The notes below the pieces were generated by a model. That model made no database searches. It worked only from the letters and a program-made list of their open reading frames with translations, and was not told the DNA's origin. Made by a program: the position numbers and the translations under genes. Positions 34,175 through 42,919 of a stretch of 64,000 bases of DNA are shown piece after piece; positions within the stretch are counted from its first letter, which is position 1; each line of letters begins with the position of its first letter. Origin of the DNA: Thermoanaerobaculia bacterium (lineage in GTDB: Bacteria > Acidobacteriota > Thermoanaerobaculia > Multivoradales > J023); contig JAUIJL010000002.1 of the NCBI GenBank assembly GCA_030431255.1, forward strand, positions 248,001-312,000, written 5' to 3'.

Positions 34175-36772
34175 ATGCAACATATCTCTGTCTTTCGCCC
34201 GAGCCGCATCGTATCGGGCCTATTGATCGCCTCCATGACCCTCGGCCAAGGGGTCTTTGCCCAACCTTCCGAGCAGGACAAATCCACCCGAATTCAAAGG
34301 CAAGGCTCGGATCGACCGAGCATCACCCCAGCTGAGGACATCGCTGAGATGCTGATCGGTAATACCCATGACAAAGCGGTCAGCCGACGGGATCTCTTGG
34401 AAGAGCGCAAGGCCCGGCAGCGGTCCATAGCCGCACCTCCGCGTCCGAAGGCGGATTTCGCGCCCATGGAGCCGATTGCCCCGGCCCAGAGGATGTGGAC
34501 CGAGCAAGACCTCTTCGAGGATCCCGAACAACTGGCGGAGCTTTGGCGCCATGAGCAGGAGCACCCCAGCGACCGACGCCTGCGCAACTACCAGGCTTTC
34601 GCCGGCATGCCCAAGGAGCCGGACGCGGGCACCAAAGTCGCCCAAAGCCAATGGCAGCCCATCGGCGCCGGCATCTTCGAGCCCGCCGGATCTCAATGGC
34701 ATAAGACCGGACGCATTCGAGCCTCCCAATACGTTTACGACGACGAGCTCGGTTACACCACCCTCTACGTGGCGTCCAGCGGTGGTGGCCTCTTCCGCTT
34801 GGTCAACTTCCTATTCTTCGCGATGTGGCAGCCGGTGAGCGACAACTTTCCCGCCGAGCCCATGGTCGGCGCCTTCCTGGTCGACGAAACGGACTCCGAC
34901 CGCATTCTGGTGGCCACCGGCGACTATGGTCGGCGGTGGGGGACCGGCCTCTATCGCAGCTTGGACGGCGGGGATTCGTGGCATCGCACCTCCCTCGACC
35001 CGGCACCTCTCAACTCGTTCCGCATCGTGCAAGACAGCACCAATCCGAACGTGGTTTTGTTGGTCGGCGCGAAAGCGGTCTTCGATGCTCCGCAGGTGTC
35101 AGGCATTTGGCGCTCCGAGAATTTCGGAGGCTCGTGGACCCAGATCTACAACGGTCCCGTGAGTGATCTCAAGCAAGATCCGGCTTTCCCTCAATTCTGG
35201 CTCGCCGGTGCCTCTGGGGTTGGCGTGCTCGAATCCTCCGACGGCGGCCGCAGCTTCCACGCCATCAACGGCAATGGCGGCACGGGCTTGGGCGGCGCCA
35301 ATACCGAGCGCATCAACTACACCATCTCCGAATCGCATCCCAACTACCACTACTTGCTGGCAGGCGCACCGGGCGGCGTAATGCACGGCATCTTCCGCTC
35401 CACCAACTACGGGTATACCTGGACCCGCATCGATCAGGGCGACACCATTTCCTGGGGTTTGGCCACTTCCACCGGCGCCATCGCCGTGGACCCGGACGAC
35501 CCCGGTCGTTTGTTCGTCGGCATGGGCGGCGCTCAATGGACCGACAACGCCGACACGGCCAATCCAGCGGATATCTGCTGGCATCTGAACGGCGCCGGCT
35601 CGTCCGGCTGTGGCCCCGGCATCGACGGTGGACATCCTGACTTCCACTCCTTCACCTTCGTGCCCGACGCCATCGATCCCGACAACACCCGGGTGGTGAT
35701 CACCAATGACGGTGGTGTCTACATCTACGATTGGTCCACCCACACGGTCGACGGCTCCGCCAACCTCATGGGCCTCAACGTCGGCCAGCACTGGCCCACT
35801 TACCACGGCACCCTGGCGTCGTCCCACAGCGACCCGGATATCGCCCTGGCAGGCACCTTCGACAACGGTGTGGTTCGCATTGACGTCGGTGCCGGCCAAA
35901 AAGTCGTGGCGATCAGCGGCGGCGACGGTAGCAAGGTCAATATCTCGCCCGACGATTCCGACGATTTCTTCGCCGGCTACGGCCTGGGCTGGAGGCGAGC
36001 TTTCAATCTCGACGGCACCGGCTGGCGGACCATCGATTGCAGCTTGATGATCCCCATGGCACCGGGCATCCAAGCGGATACCACCCCATCCTTCGGCCAT
36101 TGGATGTATACCTACGAGAACCGGGACGTCTGGGCTAAGCAGGTCAACACCACCTGCGATTGGCAGCGCGTGAACCCGTCTTCAAGCCCCATCGGGCCCG
36201 AAGGCTTCCGCATCCAACAGCTGGAGCAGGCGGTCAATTCCCGGGAGTACATCTTCTACACCACCGGCATCGGCTCCAAGGATCTCTACGTGATGCAAGG
36301 CGCCCCGATCGGCACGCTCACCCCCGAGCTGCGCACCCCGCCCACCGGATATATGAGCATTCCCGACGCCTCGGCATTTGCCGACCGCTCCTTGTTGCAG
36401 CCTGAGACCATTTACTACACCTCCGACCTCGGCAGCCCGATCCAAGCCTGGCTGAGCACCAACGCGGGCGATACCTGGCAGAACGTGCGCGGCAACTTGG
36501 CCACCCTGCTGCCGGACGCCCGATACCGCGAAATGGTCGGCAATCCCTCGAATCTAAACCAGCTCTTCATGGCGACCGACGTCGGCGTTCTACGCAGCGA
36601 TGACCGGGGCGCCACCTGGTATAAATACATGAACGGCCTTCCCGCCGTCATCGATGCCATGTCCATCGAGCTGGTTTTCGACAACGCCGCCGAGCCCACC
36701 CTCTACATCGGCTCCTTTGGTCGAGGCTGGTGGAAAAGGGTGATCGACGACGCACCGGCCGAGGCACCCTGA
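34175..36772 (+). CDS. Secreted BNR/sortilin-type repeat protein
   Basis: 865 residues from the ATG at 34175, which follows CAGGAGAAG; an in-frame ATG 37 codons upstream has no binding site. Signal peptide IVSGLLIASMTLGQGVFAQ. The rest is a large multi-bladed propeller with BNR/Asp-box motifs (YRSLDGGDSWHRT, WRSENFGGSWTQI, FRSTNYGYTWTRI, STNAGDTWQNV, RSDDRGATWYK). Proteins of this build are VPS10/sortilin-like or glycosidase-like. No catalytic triad of a known sialidase is visible, so a binding or structural surface role is more likely. Confidence 0.8.
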   Translation: MQHISVFRPSRIVSGLLIASMTLGQGVFAQPSEQDKSTRIQRQGSDRPSITPAEDIAEMLIGNTHDKAVSRRDLLEERKARQRSIAAPPRPKADFAPMEPIAPAQRMWTEQDLFEDPEQLAELWRHEQEHPSDRRLRNYQAFAGMPKEPDAGTKVAQSQWQPIGAGIFEPAGSQWHKTGRIRASQYVYDDELGYTTLYVASSGGGLFRLVNFLFFAMWQPVSDNFPAEPMVGAFLVDETDSDRILVATGDYGRRWGTGLYRSLDGGDSWHRTSLDPAPLNSFRIVQDSTNPNVVLLVGAKAVFDAPQVSGIWRSENFGGSWTQIYNGPVSDLKQDPAFPQFWLAGASGVGVLESSDGGRSFHAINGNGGTGLGGANTERINYTISESHPNYHYLLAGAPGGVMHGIFRSTNYGYTWTRIDQGDTISWGLATSTGAIAVDPDDPGRLFVGMGGAQWTDNADTANPADICWHLNGAGSSGCGPGIDGGHPDFHSFTFVPDAIDPDNTRVVITNDGGVYIYDWSTHTVDGSANLMGLNVGQHWPTYHGTLASSHSDPDIALAGTFDNGVVRIDVGAGQKVVAISGGDGSKVNISPDDSDDFFAGYGLGWRRAFNLDGTGWRTIDCSLMIPMAPGIQADTTPSFGHWMYTYENRDVWAKQVNTTCDWQRVNPSSSPIGPEGFRIQQLEQAVNSREYIFYTTGIGSKDLYVMQGAPIGTLTPELRTPPTGYMSIPDASAFADRSLLQPETIYYTSDLGSPIQAWLSTNAGDTWQNVRGNLATLLPDARYREMVGNPSNLNQLFMATDVGVLRSDDRGATWYKYMNGLPAVIDAMSIELVFDNAAEPTLYIGSFGRGWWKRVIDDAPAEAP

Positions 36773-36796
36773 CGTTCTGAGGTCCATGTGATGAAG

Positions 36797-36829
36797 ACGC
36801 CCCGTCTCGACTCGGTCGAGGCGGGGCGT
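36797..36829 (+). terminator. Terminator after the BNR protein gene
   Basis: A 15-bp stem with one mismatch (ACGCCCCGTCTCGAC / GTCGAGGCGGGGCGT), a 3-base loop and TT following. It stands between two convergent genes, 24 bases after the stop at 36772 and 22 bases before the stop at 36852, and may serve both. Confidence 0.75.
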
Positions 36830-36851
36830 TTCCGCATTCACTTAAACAGCC

Positions 36852-37538
36852 TCATGTGGCACCGCGACGCAGGATCTCCGACGCACCGTCGATTTCATCC
36901 TGCACGATGGTGTGCCCCATGCCGGGATAGATGCGCAGATCGACGACCGCGCCGAGGCGACGGAAGACCTCCGCCGACTCGCGCACTCGACCGACTGGGA
37001 TGTGAAAGTCCACGTCGGAGCAACCGATGAATACCGGTGTGCCGTCGAGCCCCGGATAGTCACGGGCCGTGCCTTCGGGACCGATGAGCCCACCGGAAAA
37101 GGCGATGACGCCGCCCCATCGACGGCCCTGCCGGGCTACGTGCTCGAGGGTCAGGCAAGCCCCTTGGGAAAATCCCAGCCAATAGATATCCCGGTCTGCA
37201 ATACCGGCGTCATTGAGCTCTCGAGCGATCTCGTCCAACCTATGCAACGCGGAATCCAGGCCGGGTTGGTTTTGCTCCATGGGCGCCATGAATCCATAGG
37301 GATACCAAGAATGACCGTGGGCTTGGGGAGCCCGCAGGGCCAAACCGTCCACTGGCAGGGCGTCCGCGAGGGACAAAATGTCCCGGGCGCTACCGCCTCG
37401 TCCGTGGACCAACACCAAAGCACCGTTCGCCCTTTCTACCGCAGTGCCGGCCTTCAAAACCGGCTCTCCACCATGGACATGTCGGCTTGTTGTGGTCGCG
37501 TTTGCTGTGCTCACGGTGGCTGTGCTCGCAGTGGTCAC
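36852..37538 (-). CDS. Phospholipase/carboxylesterase family hydrolase (MhqD-like)
   Basis: 228 residues from the GTG at 37538, which overlaps the upstream dioxygenase stop by four bases (GTGA), a translational-coupling arrangement that decides the start. The fold is an alpha/beta hydrolase: oxyanion region LVLVHGRGGSARDIL, nucleophile elbow LGFSQGACL, Asp near GCSDVDFHIP and His in PGMGHTIVQD. The pair dioxygenase plus hydrolase mirrors mhqO/mhqD of Bacillus, which detoxify hydroquinones and electrophiles. The first 25 residues are Ala/Thr/Val-rich and encoded by an imperfect repeat. Confidence 0.83.
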   Translation of the reverse strand: MTTASTATVSTANATTTSRHVHGGEPVLKAGTAVERANGALVLVHGRGGSARDILSLADALPVDGLALRAPQAHGHSWYPYGFMAPMEQNQPGLDSALHRLDEIARELNDAGIADRDIYWLGFSQGACLTLEHVARQGRRWGGVIAFSGGLIGPEGTARDYPGLDGTPVFIGCSDVDFHIPVGRVRESAEVFRRLGAVVDLRIYPGMGHTIVQDEIDGASEILRRGAT

Positions 37539-38644
37539 GACGACACCTCGTGCGAGGCCTCTCGGCCACCTCTGAGCGTCAGGGCGGGCAACACGCTCTC
37601 GATCCGATCCCGAGAGGGCTCCAGCCAAGCCGGCAGCTTGAGGTCCGTTCCCAGTTGGTCGGCCGGCTCGTCGACGGCGAATCCCGGCGGATCCGTGGCC
37701 AGCTCGAAGAGCACACCGCCCGGCTCGCGGAAGTAAATGGAATGGAAGTATTGCCGGTCCTTCACGTCCGTGGGCGCGACGAGGTGACGGCCCAGGAACT
37801 GACGCCATTCCAGCTGTGACGGATCGTCCGCGTTGCGGAACGCTACGTGATGCACCGTTCCGGCACCGCCGAGAGCCCGGGGCGCGGACGGATCGTGCAA
37901 GAGGTCAACCCACGTTCCCGAACCGCCGTCTCCGGTTTCAAAGCGTGTCCGATTCCCCGCTCGGTCGAGCTCGCGGAATCCCATCACGTCCACCAAAAGG
38001 GCGCGGCTGGCCTCCACATCCGCCAGGCGCAAAGTCACGCCGTCGAACCCACGAATGGCATGGATCTCGGGCACATCACCACCGGCCCAGGCCGGACGCT
38101 CGTCCTCGACGCCCGACGACGCCACCAGCTCCAGAATCAGGCCGTCGTCGTCTCTAAAACGCAACAGCTCGTGGCCGAATCGGGTGGACTCCGAGCCCTC
38201 CACACCGTGGTCCGCCAGCCGTTGACGCCAATACCCCAGGGACCCCAGCGGCACGGCAAATGCCGTCGCTTCCACCGCGCCGGACCCCGCACGTCCCAGC
38301 CGGGCACCAGGCCACGGAAAGAAAGTCATGATCGACCCTGGGCTACCTTCTCCATCACCGTAGTAGAGATGGTAAGTGCCCGGATCATCGAAGTTGACGG
38401 TCTTCTTGACCCAACGCAGGCCCAAAAGACCCGCGTAGAAGTCGACGTTTTTCTGCGGATCCCGCGCGATCGCGGTGACGTGGTGGAGCCCCAGGATCGG
38501 TAGGGACGGTCGGTCCTGGTCGATGGTTGGGGTGGTGAGCCCTGTATCTTCCGAAAGCATCGTATTTTCCGAATGCTCCGTATTTTCAGAAAGCTCCGTA
38601 TCTTCAGAAAGCTCCGTATCTTCAGAAACCAAGTGCTTCTTCAT
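37535..38644 (-). CDS. Ring-cleaving dioxygenase of the VOC/glyoxalase family (MhqO-like)
   Basis: 369 residues. Two vicinal-oxygen-chelate halves: LGLHHVTAIARDPQKNVDFY at about 52 and a second beginning IRGFDGVTLRLADVEASRAL near 195, with GTVHHVAFRNADD later. Length and order fit MhqO/MhqA-type hydroquinone dioxygenases of about 310-320 residues, with 40 extra at the N-terminus. The extra part is five tandem copies of a hexapeptide like SEDTEL, encoded by an 18-base repeat. The gene is coupled to the MhqD-like hydrolase. Expected role: opening of quinol rings under electrophile stress. The regulator is not seen. Confidence 0.83.
   Translation of the reverse strand: MKKHLVSEDTELSEDTELSENTEHSENTMLSEDTGLTTPTIDQDRPSLPILGLHHVTAIARDPQKNVDFYAGLLGLRWVKKTVNFDDPGTYHLYYGDGEGSPGSIMTFFPWPGARLGRAGSGAVEATAFAVPLGSLGYWRQRLADHGVEGSESTRFGHELLRFRDDDGLILELVASSGVEDERPAWAGGDVPEIHAIRGFDGVTLRLADVEASRALLVDVMGFRELDRAGNRTRFETGDGGSGTWVDLLHDPSAPRALGGAGTVHHVAFRNADDPSQLEWRQFLGRHLVAPTDVKDRQYFHSIYFREPGGVLFELATDPPGFAVDEPADQLGTDLKLPAWLEPSRDRIESVLPALTLRGGREASHEVSS
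38544..38633. repeat. 18-bp in-frame tandem repeat, five copies
   Basis: Units begin at 38544, 38562, 38580, 38598 and 38616; the core is TATCTTCAGAAAGCTCC with a few changes. It encodes the Ser-Glu-Asp/Asn-Thr repeats at the N-terminus of the dioxygenase, so copy number can change without a frameshift. Confidence 0.9.
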
Positions 38645-38998
38645 GGTCGTGTCCTTTCTCGGCGATCAAAACCGAGCTCCGTGTGGCCCGGTTTTCTCGT
38701 GCCCGAGGTCATTATACCTTCAAACATTATCTGTTTCAACAAGTGAATTTCAAGAGCTCTCGCTGCGTCTCGCATTCCCAATCAAATGTCCACCATCAAA
38801 TGCCCGGCACCTCGTGTTGGCACCTCGTGTTGGACCTCTTCGCAGCCGGCGCAATCAAATGCCGGCGCAATCAAATGCCCGGCACCTCGCGTTTGACCCT
38901 CTTCGCGGCCGGCGCTAAGGTGAATCATCGAAGGTCCACCACCTAGCCACACATCCCGGAAAGCCACATCCCGATTACCGCAGGAGACCACCTAGACC
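38645..38998. repeat. Gene-free region with a duplicated GGCACC-rich repeat
   Basis: No gene is seen in these 354 bases. Blocks 38795-38852 and 38870-38915 are copies of each other: each starts ATCAAATGCCCGGCACCTCG and ends with CTTCGC-GCCGGCGC; the first also holds an internal duplication of GCACCTCGTGTTG. The motif AAATGCC-GGCACC reappears at 59210-59223 just before a larger array. Confidence 0.75.
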
Positions 38999-40639
38999 AT
39001 GCACAAGCACACCCTCTCCCAACGAATCAGGCCGAGCACGTCCATTCGAAAGTGGAGCCTACCGATCGCTTGCGCCCTGGCCTTCTCCAGCACGGCTTCC
39101 GGTCAAGCCCCGATTGGACCCGAAATCGCCGTCAATTCCTTCATCACCGGCAATCAATCCGACCCATCGGTGGTCCTCACCGCCGACGATGAATACGCGC
39201 TGGTCTGGTTCAGCCACGCCCTCACCACGGACTCGGGACCTCCGTTCAGCATCCGCGGCCGGCGCCTCGCCGCCGACGGCTCCGCGCTCAGTGGCGACTT
39301 CCAAATCAGCACGACCACGGTGGGAATCCCGTTCCTCAACAGCGCGGCGGCACTGCCCGACGGTGGCTTCGTGGCCATTTGGGAAAGCGATCATCAGGAC
39401 GGCTCCGACTACGGCGTCTTCGGCCGAGCCTTCGACGGAAACGGCTCGCCACTGACCGATCCCTTCCAAGTCAATACCTACACCACCGGGCGCCAACGCT
39501 CACCCGACGTGGCGGTGACCTCGACGGGTGAGCTGGTGGTGGTGTGGCAGGGCCAAGGTCCAAGCACCGACTACGGCATTCACGGTCGACGCCTTCAACC
39601 CGACGGAACCGCCATCGGCGAAGAGCTCTCGATCAGCGACGGCGACTCCCAAGGGCGCAGCCCCGAAGTCGCCGTCGACCACGACGGCGGTTTTCTCGTC
39701 GTCTATTCTCGTTTCAATGGGTCGACGCGCGGGGACATCCAGGGCCGCCGGTTCACCTCCACGGGTGCTCCTATCGGCGAGGAGCTGACCATCAACTCGA
39801 CCACCGTGGGCAGTCAGCTCCGGCCCGACGTGGCGACGGATTCCAACGGCGATTTCGTTGTGGTGTGGAATAGCACCGACGACCAGGACGGCTCGGGTTA
39901 CGGCATTTTCGGCAGGAGGATCAGCTCTGCGCCCCGCCTACCCACCGGCGGCGCTCCCTTCTTGGGCCAGGAATTTCAGGTCAACACCGTCACCCCCGGC
40001 CACCAGACCTATCCCAAGGTCGCCGCCGGACCCCATGGCGCATTCGTCGTCTCCTGGAGTGACCACGGCACCAGCGGCCCCGGCTATTCATCGCGCATCG
40101 CCGCCCGCTGGTTCGGTGCCGACGGTGTGCCCCGAGGCGACGACTTCACGGTCAATCAAATCGCCGAGGGGGATCACTTCAAGCCCGCCCCCGCCATCGC
40201 CCGTGACGACGATTTCCTGATCGCCTGGACCACCGCCGAATTCGAGGTGGAAGGCAATACTTCCGAGGTGCGCGCCCAACGCTTCGTGGCACCTTGCGTC
40301 GAATCCGACACCACCCTATGCCTGGGCGAAGGGCGATTCCGTGCTCGGGTGATGTGGCGAGACTTCGCGGATGCCGAGGGCCACGGTCACGCCTTGCCCC
40401 GAACCGACGACTCGGGGGCCTTCTGGTTTTTCGATCCTCAGAACCTCGAGCTGATCGTCAAAGTGCTCGACGGCCGGGAGATCAACGACCACTTTTGGGT
40501 TTTCTTCGGCAGCCTATCGAACGTCGAATTCACCCTCACCGTCACCGACACGGTCACTGGTGCGAGCAAGACCTACCTCAACCCGTTGGGAAGCTTCGGC
40601 AGCAACGGCGACACCACGGCCTTGCCCGACGTGCCCTAG
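38999..40639 (+). CDS. Secreted beta-repeat protein with conserved ~105-residue C-terminal domain
   Basis: 546 residues. A signal peptide (LPIACALAFSSTASGQAP) precedes seven or so repeats of about 45-50 residues with the pattern G-E-L-V-V-V-W-Q then I-H-G-R-R-x-x-x-D-G and F-Q-V-N-T-x-T-x-G-x-Q, shared with the protein at 4050. The C-terminal module begins LCLGEGRFRARVMWRDFADA, has FWFFDPQNLELIVKVLDG and HFWVFFGSLSNVEFTLTVTD, and ends LGSFGSNGDTTALPD, like those at 19556 and in the pseudogene. Probably a surface or extracellular propeller. No enzyme motif. Confidence 0.75.
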   Translation: MHKHTLSQRIRPSTSIRKWSLPIACALAFSSTASGQAPIGPEIAVNSFITGNQSDPSVVLTADDEYALVWFSHALTTDSGPPFSIRGRRLAADGSALSGDFQISTTTVGIPFLNSAAALPDGGFVAIWESDHQDGSDYGVFGRAFDGNGSPLTDPFQVNTYTTGRQRSPDVAVTSTGELVVVWQGQGPSTDYGIHGRRLQPDGTAIGEELSISDGDSQGRSPEVAVDHDGGFLVVYSRFNGSTRGDIQGRRFTSTGAPIGEELTINSTTVGSQLRPDVATDSNGDFVVVWNSTDDQDGSGYGIFGRRISSAPRLPTGGAPFLGQEFQVNTVTPGHQTYPKVAAGPHGAFVVSWSDHGTSGPGYSSRIAARWFGADGVPRGDDFTVNQIAEGDHFKPAPAIARDDDFLIAWTTAEFEVEGNTSEVRAQRFVAPCVESDTTLCLGEGRFRARVMWRDFADAEGHGHALPRTDDSGAFWFFDPQNLELIVKVLDGREINDHFWVFFGSLSNVEFTLTVTDTVTGASKTYLNPLGSFGSNGDTTALPDVP

Positions 40640-40686
40640 AAACCGCGCTACCAGCCATCAGTGCGTTCCCCGTATGGGCGGGTCCT

Positions 40687-42642
40687 TCAATTCCAGGCAG
40701 ACGTATCGCCCGATTCAAAATCGTCAGCGAAGATCGAGTCGGAGCAGCTGGTGGAGACCATGCGGGTCTCGTTGTCCAGGGTCACGGTGAACGACGGCAT
40801 GCTCACGCCACCGTCGAGCACGGCGTTGACCGAGCCCATGCCGGTCATCAAGGTCGGATCTTGCTCCAGGGTGCCGTCTGAGGTGCTGACGGAAACCCAA
40901 CCCGGGGTGATGTTGCCGGCCGGCTTGGAGTCGTCGCTGGCGGTTTGCACGTTGAAGCTCGCCGTGGCGTTGGGCGGGGTGCAGTCAGCTCCGGCGTTGA
41001 AGACCAGCCAGGGTGCGAAGTCGAATTGTTGGTTGTTGAGCGACGCGCAATCCGCGGTGTCGGGCCCTTCGTCGCAGCCCCACCAATTCAGGGTGGCGTC
41101 GGCATCCGTGCCGTTGGTGACCGTCAGCATGCCTTGGAAGCGGTTGAAATGCATGTCCGCGCCGATGCTGGACACCCAAGAGGTGCCTTCCAGGTTGTTG
41201 CCGGTCATATCCATGCGGCCGGCACCCATGGAGGCGCCGATGATCGTGGTTTCCTCGCGCACCGTATTCCCGGTCATGGTGACGTCGCTGGTCACCGGCC
41301 CGGTCATGGTCACCCGCAGCACGTCGGCGGTATTGCCCGACACCACCGCGCCGGGCAAGGTGCCGCCGTCCCGGGTGCGCAGGGTCAAATCGCCGTAGGT
41401 GGTCAAACCCGAGGCCGGCAGAAAGTTGTCGACGATCTGCGGCGCGAATAAATAATCTCCGGACCCCTGAACATCCAGGGTCAGATAGGCCAAGTTATTG
41501 CGGGCGATCACCACGTCCTTGGCAAAGTCACCGTCGAGGGTGCGGATGGCGGTTTCCGCCAAGGGGGCGTCGTTATCCTCGATGAAAATGTCCTCGTTGA
41601 CGTAGTCCACCTCCACCAACAACAGGAGGAAGTCCACGTCGGTGACGTCGCCCTGCTCCTCCAAGATGTTGTTGCGCATCACCAACGGTCCGGTCAGCCC
41701 GCCGTTGTTGGCCACCACCTCGAGGGCCTCGGTATAGTTGCCGGTCATGGTCAGCTTACCGATCGAGCCGGCGGTTCCGCCGGTGGTCAGCACCGCGATC
41801 CAATAACAATCACTGTTCTGAATCGTGATGTCACCCGCCAGGTCGCCGGTCACGTCGCCGAAGGTGATGATGCCGAGGCGCGCCTGGGGCACGTCGCAGG
41901 TGAGGTCATCGAAAAGCACGTCACCGACCAAGGAGCCGAGCCCGCCGACGTCCTGGCCGTCGATTTGGATGCGCGCACCGCCGTGCATCATGGAGTTGCG
42001 GAAGATAACGTCCGCGTTGAGATTGGTGGCCGGCCCAGAGCCGGTGCGCACCTTGATGTTGGCTCCGGTGATGTCGCTATCCTCGATCAGGATCGAGCCG
42101 GAAATCGACGACCCCACCGCGCCGCCGATCACCACACCGCTGACCGTGGTGGTGACGTTGGAGAACGTCAGTGTCGCGGTGGTGTCGACCGTGAAATCAC
42201 CCACGTTGATGGTGTTGGCGGACATATTCTGAAAAGTCAGCGAGCCGACCACGTCGCGGATGGTGATCGGCGCCGTAAAAACGATGTCCCGAATGGTCCA
42301 ACCCGTCACGAATTCGTTGATCAAGATTTGGTTGTTGTGCACCACCGTCGCCGGGCTGCCCTGGATGGTGATGTTCTGCTTGGAGAACGCGCTGGTCAGG
42401 GCACCGGTCACATTGGAAAGCACGGTCACCGTGCCGCCGTTGTCCACGTTCTGCACGGCGGAGCTCAAATTGTCGTAGCAGGGCGAATTGCCGAGGCAGC
42501 TACCGTCCGTGGCGTGGACATAGGTATTGGGAGCCGCTGAGACGACCGCGGCTGTGAAAGTGCTTGTCAAAACCGTGCATGCGACGATGAAGGTGGTAGA
42601 GGTGAGGCGGCGAAATGACATCTCGGGCGTTGCCAAAATCAT
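40687..42642 (-). CDS. Secreted right-handed beta-helix protein with C-terminal DGFES-like tag
   Basis: 651 residues; GGAAGGA lies just before the ATG at 42642. Signal peptide about 10-37 (ending VVSAAPN). The body is a long run of parallel-helix coils with alternating I-x-G/N-N-x and V-x-G-x-V patterns (ISGSILIEDSDITGANI, VSGNTADVLRVTMTGPVTSD, VTMTGNTVREETTI), as in pectate-lyase-like or polymorphic outer-membrane proteins. A beta-sandwich of about 80 residues and the tag IFADDFESGDTSAW end the chain. No catalytic residues can be assigned; it may be an adhesin or a polysaccharide-acting protein. Confidence 0.78.
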   Translation of the reverse strand: MILATPEMSFRRLTSTTFIVACTVLTSTFTAAVVSAAPNTYVHATDGSCLGNSPCYDNLSSAVQNVDNGGTVTVLSNVTGALTSAFSKQNITIQGSPATVVHNNQILINEFVTGWTIRDIVFTAPITIRDVVGSLTFQNMSANTINVGDFTVDTTATLTFSNVTTTVSGVVIGGAVGSSISGSILIEDSDITGANIKVRTGSGPATNLNADVIFRNSMMHGGARIQIDGQDVGGLGSLVGDVLFDDLTCDVPQARLGIITFGDVTGDLAGDITIQNSDCYWIAVLTTGGTAGSIGKLTMTGNYTEALEVVANNGGLTGPLVMRNNILEEQGDVTDVDFLLLLVEVDYVNEDIFIEDNDAPLAETAIRTLDGDFAKDVVIARNNLAYLTLDVQGSGDYLFAPQIVDNFLPASGLTTYGDLTLRTRDGGTLPGAVVSGNTADVLRVTMTGPVTSDVTMTGNTVREETTIIGASMGAGRMDMTGNNLEGTSWVSSIGADMHFNRFQGMLTVTNGTDADATLNWWGCDEGPDTADCASLNNQQFDFAPWLVFNAGADCTPPNATASFNVQTASDDSKPAGNITPGWVSVSTSDGTLEQDPTLMTGMGSVNAVLDGGVSMPSFTVTLDNETRMVSTSCSDSIFADDFESGDTSAWN

Positions 42643-42919
42643 GGGTTCCTTCCATACCGTGACCCAAACCGGGCCAAGCCCAAGCTAGGATCCATCGAGA
42701 AGTTTTATGGGCCTGGGGAGACAATAAGAGAGGACGACTGCAGGAGCCGCCACAAAAGATCATGTCGAAATGGCATTCTAGCATCCCGAACCTAACGGGT
42801 CGCCTTTCGGGCCGCACAATGAGATTTCATAGCGACGCCGAGATCCCAGCGTCACTGAGCTCCTCGCTCACCGGGGGGGGTCATGCTCCGCGTCCCTCAT
42901 TCGAGGTTATGATCCCGCC

